Origin: Acidobacteriota bacterium
GTDB lineage: Bacteria; Acidobacteriota; Thermoanaerobaculia; Multivoradales; Multivoraceae
Length of the DNA: 64,000 nt
Direction: 5' to 3'
NCBI GenBank assembly: GCA_028875725.1
Contig: JAPPCR010000023.1
Location: 655,620-719,619, forward strand
The notes below the pieces were generated by a model. That model saw only the letters and a list, made by a program, of their open reading frames with translations. It made no database searches and was not told the DNA's origin. Positions 17,871 through 24,771 of the stretch are shown here, piece by piece; positions within the stretch are counted from its first letter, which is position 1; the number at the start of each line of letters is the position of its first letter. The position numbers and the translations under genes are program-made.

Positions 17871-18089
17871 CTAGACGGCGACTTCGATTTCCCGGATCAC
17901 CATGCCGGCCGCATTCTCGGCGGCCACGTCCAGGTACTCACGAACCGCCTCGGCGATGTTGGCCAGAGCTTCCTCTTCCGTCTCACCCTGCGATACGCAC
18001 CCAGGCAAGCCAGGCACCCAAACGCAGAAGCCTTCGTCGGACTCCTGGACCGCCACCTGGTACTTCGTCTTTGTTCTCGCGGCTGACAC
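17871..18089 (-). CDS. hicB: HicB-type antitoxin
   Basis: This 72-residue partial RNase H-fold antitoxin is recognised by FCVWVPGLPGCVSQGETEEEALANIAEAVREYL, quoted here in parts: the VPGLPGCVSQG block and the EEALANI helix. It has no C-terminal DNA-binding extension, so it resembles the short HicB form. The GTG at 18089 has a GGAGA Shine-Dalgarno 6 bp upstream. It pairs with the hicA gene directly downstream and should neutralise it by direct binding. Confidence 0.88.
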   Translation of the reverse strand: MSAARTKTKYQVAVQESDEGFCVWVPGLPGCVSQGETEEEALANIAEAVREYLDVAAENAAGMVIREIEVAV

Positions 18090-18215
18090 TGCTTCTCCGT
18101 TCCTATCGCCGATGCACGGGACCGCCGGACAAACCTAACAAACGCTACCGGACTCCGGTGGCCGGTACGATACTCGTCAGTCCAACTCCACCAATCCGGC
18201 GTATGAGGCGACTAG

Positions 18216-19001
18216 ATGGACACTCCCAGGTGGCAGCGACGCACCCTCCTCTTCGGCCTGCTCGGGGCCGCGGCCCGGAAGCTGACCGCGCTGCAGCCAG
18301 GACGGCAACAGCAGGAGTCACGTTTCACCACCGGCCTGAAGCGCCGGTTCATCGAGACGGACAACTCTGGCTTCGACCCGGTCAGCCACAGTTTCGAGGA
18401 CTCGGGACAGTGCGTCGTGACGGCGGGGGCCATCGAGGGGCCCTTCTACGTCGACGACCCTGTCCTGATGCGGAGCGACATCCGGGAGGACCGGGAAGGA
18501 CTGCCGCTCGAGGTCGTCCTCCGCATTGTCGAGGCGGACGGCTGCACGCCGATCGCCGGCGCCGCCGTCGACCTCTGGCACTGCGATTCGCTGGGCTTCT
18601 ACAGCCACTACACCGCCTATGACCCCAACGTCTGGCCGAGCGGCCGCGCCAATCCCTCGGACAACGAGACCTTCCTTCGCGGCCGTCAGGTCTCGGACGA
18701 AGCCGGCATGGTGCGGTTCCAGACGATCTACCCCGGTTGGTACACGCCCCGCGTTCAGCACATTCACGCCCGGATCGTCCTCGAGCAGAAGGTCGCGGCC
18801 ACCGTGCAGCTCTACTTCCCGGAGAAACTGAACCGGGCAGTCGCCCTGCGGAAGCCCTACAACCAGCGCCCGCCGTCGCCCTATAACAACCTGAACGACT
18901 TCGTGATCAGCCAGTCGAAGGGCGGCGACGGAAGCTGGCTCAAGATGACGGAGACCGACGGCGGCTATCGCGGCTCACTGACGGTCGGCGTCAAGGTCTG
19001 A
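18216..19001 (+). CDS. Intradiol ring-cleavage dioxygenase-like protein
   Basis: This 261-residue homologue of protocatechuate/catechol 3,4-dioxygenases would cleave catechols between the hydroxyls with Fe(III). The EGPFY motif is at residues 74-78. The predicted iron ligands are Tyr129 (LGFYS), Tyr176 (YPGWYTPR), His182 and His184 (QHIHARI). The N-terminus (RWQRRTLLFGLLGAAARKL) looks like a weak twin-arginine or export signal, so it may be exported. This is common in the secreted branch of the family. The final 27 bp overlap the 3' end of the convergent DUF3604 gene. Possible function: oxidation of a lignin-like or phenolic substrate. Confidence 0.88.
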   Translation: MDTPRWQRRTLLFGLLGAAARKLTALQPGRQQQESRFTTGLKRRFIETDNSGFDPVSHSFEDSGQCVVTAGAIEGPFYVDDPVLMRSDIREDREGLPLEVVLRIVEADGCTPIAGAAVDLWHCDSLGFYSHYTAYDPNVWPSGRANPSDNETFLRGRQVSDEAGMVRFQTIYPGWYTPRVQHIHARIVLEQKVAATVQLYFPEKLNRAVALRKPYNQRPPSPYNNLNDFVISQSKGGDGSWLKMTETDGGYRGSLTVGVKV

Positions 19002-20924
19002 GGGGCTGTACCAGATCGGCGAGGACCAGGCCCGCTCCTGGATGGTAACCGGCATGTCCCGGCGTGGCTCGACGCCCTCTCGCAGCGCATCCCAGGTCGA
19101 CCAGCGGCAGGTCGGGTTCTCGAGCACCCGCACATAGTAGAGGGCCCGATGCGCCGGGTCGAAGTCCGGGTCGGTCCACACGGCCCTGAGTTCGTTGGCC
19201 CCGACGTCCGCACTGATGGCGCAGGTGGCGAGATCGACGCTCGCACCGTTGTCCGGGCAGCGATGGGTGGCGGGGTCGACGGCCGCACCGTCCGAACAGG
19301 CGATGTCGTACACGATCTCCTCGCTGTTCCCGTTCTCCGACCAGCCCTTGATGATCTGCAGCCGGTCGAGCGGCGCGGCGAGCGGGTCGCGCAGCGCCCA
19401 GGCCGCGAAGGTCGGTGCGGCCCCGTTTGAGATGGAGAGGTCGCCACCCATCGGTACGCCTTCCGCGTAGGCCTTGGCGAGGAAACCGGGATCCTCCAGA
19501 TCGGCGCGGGTGGTCCGCGCCCGGGAGAAGAAGCGCACCCGAATGCGCGGACCCGACGTGGCGAAGGTCTCCTTGCGCCGCAGGGCCTGGAAGATCGCCT
19601 CGCGCGTGTTCTCCTCCGCCCATACGCCGGCGAGGCCCGACGCACCCCAGGTGTGGTAGTAGGTGTCGCGGTAGGTCCGGCCGGAGCCGTCGCTGGTGCG
19701 CGTGGAGGAGCCGGACTGCTCCGAGGGATCGCCGTAGGTGGCGATCACGCCCGTGCCCGGCACCGAACCGCGCAACTGCGGTGTGGCGTCGAGAATGCCC
19801 GTTTTCGACCAGTAGTCGTCTTCCTCAAAGGAGCCGCCCGCGACGTGGCTGTCGCTCGACCCGATCAGGCCGAATTCGTACGGGTTCCTGACGCCGCCGT
19901 CCGCGATTCTGAGGCCCCGTCGATAGGCGTCACGCACGTAGCTGCCTTCTCGAGGCAGGCTGAGGACCACGGACCCGATCCTGTACGGCATGATCTCGAA
20001 CTCGGCCCACTCGTCATTGGGCGACAGCGCCGGATGAGTGTCGGAAGTCCCCTTGACTTGCGTGATCTCGACCACTGGCTCGTTGCGCGAGCGCAGCTCC
20101 GAGTAGGCATCGTCGATCGCACCACCGTCGAAGTACTCGAGCTCGAACATGCGACCCCCTGAGGCGTTCGAGTTGTGCGGAATGGCCAGCGAGTCGATGC
20201 CCTGGGCGCGCCACCCGTCCATCGCGGCCCAGAGATCTTCAGGGTTGGAGGAGTCGATGCGGGTGAAGGGAAGCGCGGGAGCCGCGGCGCCGCGGAAGAT
20301 CACATTGCGGTGCAGGTTGTTTCCTCCTTCGCCGGCGGAGGTGTACTCGTAGCCGATGAAGGCGGTGAAGGTCCCAGGATCGTTGTGCCGGTTGGCGGCC
20401 GCCTGGACCTCCTCCCACGCGTCGCGCACGATCTCCATGTTCACGTGCTCTTCGGTTCCCGGTTCCGCGTTCCAGTAGGGGCCTACGGCCATGAAGTTGC
20501 CACGCCTCTCATCGGCCGAGCGTGCATTGCGCACCCCCTCGGCAATGGGGTGACCGTAGGCTGGTGAAGAGGGATCGGTCATCGCCGCGAGCATGCCGAG
20601 ATACCAGCCGTGATCGGCCACCGCCTGGAAGTCGAGTGGCCGGTCGAGTTTCATCTCGAAGCCTGCCGGATGCAGGATCGCTCCGCCCTTGGCGAACTCG
20701 TAGGCCGCGTTGGGATCCGCCGTGGTGCCGAACACAAAGGCGTCGAGTGAGAAGCGTGTGTGGACATGGAGATCGCCGAAGTAGGCGTTCCGCGTCGGAT
20801 TGGGTGTCGGGGCCGCGGCGTCGGGCAGGGAGTCCGCCGTCGGCGCCTCGGCTGCCGGCTCCTCGCCGGAGCCGCAGCCGATGAGTAGAAGGGCCGCCGT
20901 CAGCAGACCCAACATGCATCTCAT
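18975..20924 (-). CDS. DUF3604 lipoprotein (copy 1)
   Basis: This DUF3604-family protein of about 649 residues has a lipobox signal (LLTAALLLIGC), so it is likely an exported lipoprotein. PHP-like metal motifs are visible: FGDLHVHTRFSLDA near the N-terminus, AVADHGWYLG, IPHNSNASGG and LIGSSDSHVAGG. DUF3604 is a poorly described family whose GDxHxHT motif suggests a PHP-type metallohydrolase. That is inference. ATG 20924 has an AGGGG Shine-Dalgarno, and GTG 20930 is also possible. It is the last gene of a five-gene minus-strand operon, 17 bp after the hydroxyacid dehydrogenase. It is strikingly similar to the DUF3604 protein at 41559-43361, for example in YYVRVLENPTCRWSTWDA and ERAWSSPIW. Confidence 0.88.
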   Translation of the reverse strand: MRCMLGLLTAALLLIGCGSGEEPAAEAPTADSLPDAAAPTPNPTRNAYFGDLHVHTRFSLDAFVFGTTADPNAAYEFAKGGAILHPAGFEMKLDRPLDFQAVADHGWYLGMLAAMTDPSSPAYGHPIAEGVRNARSADERRGNFMAVGPYWNAEPGTEEHVNMEIVRDAWEEVQAAANRHNDPGTFTAFIGYEYTSAGEGGNNLHRNVIFRGAAAPALPFTRIDSSNPEDLWAAMDGWRAQGIDSLAIPHNSNASGGRMFELEYFDGGAIDDAYSELRSRNEPVVEITQVKGTSDTHPALSPNDEWAEFEIMPYRIGSVVLSLPREGSYVRDAYRRGLRIADGGVRNPYEFGLIGSSDSHVAGGSFEEDDYWSKTGILDATPQLRGSVPGTGVIATYGDPSEQSGSSTRTSDGSGRTYRDTYYHTWGASGLAGVWAEENTREAIFQALRRKETFATSGPRIRVRFFSRARTTRADLEDPGFLAKAYAEGVPMGGDLSISNGAAPTFAAWALRDPLAAPLDRLQIIKGWSENGNSEEIVYDIACSDGAAVDPATHRCPDNGASVDLATCAISADVGANELRAVWTDPDFDPAHRALYYVRVLENPTCRWSTWDALREGVEPRRDMPVTIQERAWSSPIWYSPSDLDADRQ

Positions 20925-20941
20925 GACCACCCCTGGATTCG

Positions 20942-21976
20942 TCAGTACCCCAGTTCCTTGTCGATCACGTTACGCAGCGGACGGCCGTTGACGAAACGCT
21001 CGATGTTGTCGCGGAAGAGAATGACCCGCCGCTCAATCGAGTGATCGGACACCGTCGCAATGTGTGGCGTGATGACCACGTTGGGCATCGACCAGAGGGG
21101 ATGACCGTCAGGCAGGGGCTCGGGGGCGGTCACGTCGAGACCCGCCGCACGCACCTTGCCGGAGCGGAGCGCCGCCACGAGAGCGTCGGTGTCGATGATC
21201 GCGCCGCGTGACACGTTGACGACGTAGACCCCGTCCTTCATCAGCGCGAACTGCTCCTTGCCGAGCATGCCGTGGGAAGCCGGAGTGTGCGGAACGCTGC
21301 TGAAGACGACGTCGGCCTGCGGCAGGAGCTCGTCGAGCTCGTCCGGCGTGCCGACGTAGTCAACATCCCGGCTCATTGGAATGTCCTTCGGATCGACCGC
21401 GATGACGCTCATCTCGAAGGCCGCCGCGCGCTGGGCGATCTGGCTACCAATGCCCCCCAGGCCGATGATGAGAGCCGTCTTGCCTCGCAGCTCGATGATC
21501 GGAAGATGGTTTGCGCGGTTCCATGTCTCCTGCTTGTTGAAGAAGCGGATGTCGCGAGTGAGAGTCAACAGCAGGGCAAAGGCGTGATCGGCGATCTCAG
21601 GCCCTTGCAGGATCTTCGCGCTGGTCAACACGATGTCCGAAGCCACGAGTTCCTCGAATCGCACCAATCTCTCGACCCCGGCGCTCGCGGTTTGCAGCCA
21701 GCGCAGGCGCGGCCCGGCACGGAGTACCTCGTCGAGGCCGGTTGGCGCCATGGCGATGACGGCATCGCACTGCCCCACTCTCTCCAGCAGTTGCGCATGA
21801 TCACCGAAACGAATCATGCGCGCGCCGTCCTGCTCCGCGACCACATCGGCCACCTGATCGGCGAATCGCTCGGAAATGCAGAGTCCGATGTCTTGCGCGA
21901 GGGCGGGCGTCTGCACACAGAACCCGAGTGCAACAAGGCAGAGGCCTACGGACCTCACCGTCGGAAACACGTTCAT
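20942..21976 (-). CDS. D-2-hydroxyacid dehydrogenase with N-terminal signal peptide
   Basis: This NAD-dependent D-2-hydroxyacid dehydrogenase-like protein of 344 residues has the Rossmann motif GLGGIGSQIAQ, an arginine in NVSRGAIIDTDAL, a glutamate in DVTAPEPLPDGHP, and a catalytic His in VITPHIA. The N-terminus (MNVFPTVRSVGLCLVALGFCVQTPALAQ) is a clear Sec signal peptide, unusual for an enzyme needing NAD. Two further in-frame ATGs lie upstream within an 18-bp tandem repeat that also carries the Shine-Dalgarno. ATG 21976 is preferred because the signal peptide follows directly. It belongs to the 27357-18975 operon. Its exported location may point to a non-NAD role or to a retained cofactor. 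Confidence 0.85.
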   Translation of the reverse strand: MNVFPTVRSVGLCLVALGFCVQTPALAQDIGLCISERFADQVADVVAEQDGARMIRFGDHAQLLERVGQCDAVIAMAPTGLDEVLRAGPRLRWLQTASAGVERLVRFEELVASDIVLTSAKILQGPEIADHAFALLLTLTRDIRFFNKQETWNRANHLPIIELRGKTALIIGLGGIGSQIAQRAAAFEMSVIAVDPKDIPMSRDVDYVGTPDELDELLPQADVVFSSVPHTPASHGMLGKEQFALMKDGVYVVNVSRGAIIDTDALVAALRSGKVRAAGLDVTAPEPLPDGHPLWSMPNVVITPHIATVSDHSIERRVILFRDNIERFVNGRPLRNVIDKELGY

Positions 21977-22012
21977 CGTTGCTCTCCTCCTCATTGTTGC
22001 TCTCCTCCTCAT
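21977..22012 (-). repeat. Tandem duplication of ribosome-binding site and start codon (18 bp x 2)
   Basis: Read on the minus strand, two 18-bp copies of ATGAGGAGGAGAGCAAC plus one base (A or G) sit directly before the ATG at 21976. Each copy carries an AGGAGGAG Shine-Dalgarno 5-7 bp ahead of the next ATG. The first copy overlaps the stop of the upstream PQQ-type gene (ATGA). The result is three in-frame ATGs with two Shine-Dalgarno sequences. It may boost or vary translation of the downstream gene, or be a slippage product. Confidence 0.85.
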
Positions 22013-23829
22013 TGACCCCCTGCGCCTCGTTGGGCAGACACTCTGCGCTCAGGCAGAGCGAAGACGAAGAGGGTGTTGCTCGAGCTCGGGCGCAGTTCGG
22101 GGGTGAGCGGCGAGCCAAGCGCCGCCGACCCAGGGCCGGTCGAAGCGACGACATACTGCCGTCCGTCGACCCCGTAGCTGATCGGAAAGCCGGAGACCGC
22201 CGAGCCGAGATTGATCTCCCACAGGACGTCGCCGGTTTCCTGGTCCAGAGCCTTGAAACGCCCGTTCGCATCGCCCACGAAGACCAGTCCGCCGCCGCTC
22301 GCGAACAGCGCCTGGGTTCCGGCCCGCTGCTCGTGAGTCCAGACGATCTTTCCGGTCTTCACCGAAACGGCGTAGACGCTACCCAGTTGGTCGGTGCCGG
22401 GGGCGATCTGGTCATCCACGTTCAGAGCGTAGAGGGCGAGACGTTCCTCCAGGCTGGCCGTCATCTGCGCGCAGGTGTTGCGCAGGGGGAAGAACATGTT
22501 GCCGGTCAGCGGGCTGTAGGCGCCGGCCTGCCAATCCCTGCCGCCGAAATAGCTCGGACAGACGAGGATGGTCTGGCCGAGCTCGGTGAACACCGTCTCG
22601 ACGTTCTCGGTCACCTCTCCGGTGGCGCCGTCGATGTCGCTGATCACGTTCTGCGTCACGGTGGGAGTGGCCCAGAGAAACTCTCCGGTCTCGCGGTCGA
22701 GGGTGTAGACCACGCCGGTCTTGCCTGGAATCCCGGTCGTCACCTTGCGCACTTCTCCCGGCTCGAGACGGGGGTTGATCCACGGCACCTCGCTCGGGTC
22801 GGGCGCGACCGCCGTGTCGACCAGGATGCGTTCGAAGGGATGGTCGAGATCCCAGTGGTCGATGAGATGCTGGTAGTACCAGGCGATCTCGCCGGTGGCC
22901 ACCTCGAGCGCCAGGGTGGAGTTGTGGTAGAGGTGCCTGTTCTTCGCGCCGCCGAGGAGGAACTTCGGCGCCGGCGAGGTCACCGACGTTCCGATGTACA
23001 GGAGTTCGAGGGCGGGATCGTAGCTCGGCACCATCCAGGTGCCGACGTGCCTGCGATCCGCGAAGGGCACCTCACCCCAGCTCTCGTCTCCCGGCTCGCC
23101 TGGCGCGGGAATCGTGCGCCGGCGCCACAGTTCTCTGCCGGTGTGCGGATCGTGGGCGGTGACGACACACGCCTCCGGCCCGGCGAGGCGCCGGCAACTG
23201 CGCCCGGAGATCACCTTGCCGTCGGCGATGATGGGACCGGAACTCTGGATCGCCGGATGCGTCCGGTAGTCGAGGATCTCCGTGTCCCAGACCAGCTCGC
23301 CCGTCGTCGCGTCGAGGGCGAAGATGTGCTCGTCGTAACTGGTATCGATGATCAACCTGTCGTAGATGGCCAGATTGCGGTTGTTGGCGCCGAGGCTGCC
23401 GACGTAGCTGGCAACGTCGTCGGGAAGGTCGCGGCGATGCTCCCAGATCAGGTCGCCGGTCACCGCGTCGATCGCCTGAATGACGTCCTTCGGGTTGGGC
23501 AGGTACATCACTCCGTCGTAGATCAGGGGAGTCCCCTGCTGGCGACCCTCCCTCATGCCGCGTGACCAGACGAGGCGCAGCTCGTTCACGTTCTCGCGGT
23601 GGATCTGGTCGAGCGGGCTGTAGCCCCAGCCGTCGAGTGTGCGGCGCCACATGAGCCAGTCGTCATCGCTGGGGTTCTGCAGCATCTCGTCGGTGACGGC
23701 GATCAACTCGTCCGCCGCCCGAACCTGGGCGGTGACGGACAAGAGCCCCACCAGGACGATCGAAACTGTGGCTAACTTGCCGGCCTGTCCAGCACCGCGC
23801 TGACTACAGCCGGATGTCCAGGACATCAT
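22009..23829 (-). CDS. PQQ-dependent alcohol dehydrogenase-like protein
   Basis: This periplasmic quinoprotein alcohol-dehydrogenase-like beta-propeller has 606 residues. It has a signal peptide (ATVSIVLVGLLSVTAQVRA) and repeated tryptophan-docking motifs such as AIDAVTGDLIWEH, ALDATTGELVWDTE, TLDRETGEFLWATP and ALDQETGDVLWEI. The segment HWDLDHPFERILVD holds the likely catalytic Asp. A cysteine pair in SGRSCRRLAGPEAC may form a disulfide, but the adjacent-Cys ring of methanol dehydrogenases is absent. The start overlaps the upstream isomerase gene by 26 bp. No cytochrome domain is fused, so an external electron acceptor is needed. The substrate is unknown. Confidence 0.87.
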   Translation of the reverse strand: MMSWTSGCSQRGAGQAGKLATVSIVLVGLLSVTAQVRAADELIAVTDEMLQNPSDDDWLMWRRTLDGWGYSPLDQIHRENVNELRLVWSRGMREGRQQGTPLIYDGVMYLPNPKDVIQAIDAVTGDLIWEHRRDLPDDVASYVGSLGANNRNLAIYDRLIIDTSYDEHIFALDATTGELVWDTEILDYRTHPAIQSSGPIIADGKVISGRSCRRLAGPEACVVTAHDPHTGRELWRRRTIPAPGEPGDESWGEVPFADRRHVGTWMVPSYDPALELLYIGTSVTSPAPKFLLGGAKNRHLYHNSTLALEVATGEIAWYYQHLIDHWDLDHPFERILVDTAVAPDPSEVPWINPRLEPGEVRKVTTGIPGKTGVVYTLDRETGEFLWATPTVTQNVISDIDGATGEVTENVETVFTELGQTILVCPSYFGGRDWQAGAYSPLTGNMFFPLRNTCAQMTASLEERLALYALNVDDQIAPGTDQLGSVYAVSVKTGKIVWTHEQRAGTQALFASGGGLVFVGDANGRFKALDQETGDVLWEINLGSAVSGFPISYGVDGRQYVVASTGPGSAALGSPLTPELRPSSSNTLFVFALPERRVSAQRGAGGQ

Positions 23830-24757
23830 TAAGGTACTGGACGTTGTGGTCCACGTAGTCGGCCACGCTTCCTTCCTCTGGGCGTGGTCTGCCGTAGTCG
23901 AGGCTCACCCAGCCACTGAACTTCTTTTCTCGAAGGATCTTCGTGAACGCCACGAAATCCACACCGCCCGCGCCCATTCTCTTGTAGAGGCCGACCCGCC
24001 GGTGCTCGTCGCGAGAGGGTGAGGGACCGCGGTACCCGTGGTACTTCGCCGGTATGTCCTTGAAGTGGATGGCCGCTACGCGGTCGTAGTGCTCGCTGAG
24101 GAACTTGACCGGATCCATACCGGCAAGTGTCAGATGCGCTGTGTCCGCGGTCAGGTAGACGTAGCGCGGGTCGGTCAGCTCCAGGACGCGATCGACCTCC
24201 TCCTGCCGTTCGAAGGGTGACCAGAGGTGAGGGTGAGGGGCCAGCCTGACTCCAGCTTCGGCGGTGCGCTTGCCCAGCTCGTTCAGCGTCCTGGCCATGG
24301 TCCGCAGTTGCTCGTCGCCGATCGTCCCTCCCTCACGTTGGGGACCCACGTTGATCTTGAAATGCGAACAACCGAAGTGGGCAAGGAAATCACGCGCAAA
24401 CGCGGCGTGTTGGGCGATCGTCTCCTTCACCCTGGAAGGATCGGTGAAGTTGTCGGCCATCGATGCGCCGCCATTGGAACATGTCGCCATGCGAATGCCG
24501 GCCGCATCCAGCAGCTCCGCGAGGGCCTGCGGCCGATCGACGTACTTGACGATGCTGCCCATGTAGGGCTCGATGCCCTCTAAGCCCAGGCGGCCGCACT
24601 CGCGTATGGCTTCCTCAACGCTGTCGGGCCAGATGTTTCCAACGTGGGCGATGCGGAACGTTCTCCCTGAGGCGGGGCGCGCAAACACCCTTCCCGGTGC
24701 GGAGTGGAGAACCGTCGCCGCCAGGCCCGAGGCCAGGAACTCTCTTCGGTTCATCAT
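23804..24757 (-). CDS. Secreted sugar phosphate isomerase/epimerase-like TIM barrel
   Basis: This 317-residue xylose isomerase-like TIM-barrel protein (AP endonuclease family 2 fold) usually interconverts sugars or inositols with a divalent metal. The N-terminus NRREFLASGLAATVLHSAPG is a typical secretion leader and resembles a twin-arginine signal. Probable metal and acid residues are in LAPHPHLWSP, YVYLTADTAHLTLAG, IHFKDIPAKY and SLDYGRP. GGGGAGG sits 7 bp before ATG 24757. It starts 14 bp after the large DUF3604 gene and overlaps the PQQ gene by 26 bp. The closest name would be a hydroxypyruvate isomerase-like or TIM-barrel protein, but the substrate is unclear. Confidence 0.82.
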   Translation of the reverse strand: MMNRREFLASGLAATVLHSAPGRVFARPASGRTFRIAHVGNIWPDSVEEAIRECGRLGLEGIEPYMGSIVKYVDRPQALAELLDAAGIRMATCSNGGASMADNFTDPSRVKETIAQHAAFARDFLAHFGCSHFKINVGPQREGGTIGDEQLRTMARTLNELGKRTAEAGVRLAPHPHLWSPFERQEEVDRVLELTDPRYVYLTADTAHLTLAGMDPVKFLSEHYDRVAAIHFKDIPAKYHGYRGPSPSRDEHRRVGLYKRMGAGGVDFVAFTKILREKKFSGWVSLDYGRPRPEEGSVADYVDHNVQYLNDVLDIRL

Positions 24758-24771
24758 GCTGGCGCCTCCCC

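Noticed and set aside
21928..23565. 545-residue plus-strand frame opposite the PQQ dehydrogenase
   Set aside because: It is antisense to a complete quinoprotein with recognisable motifs, and no domain or signal is seen in it.
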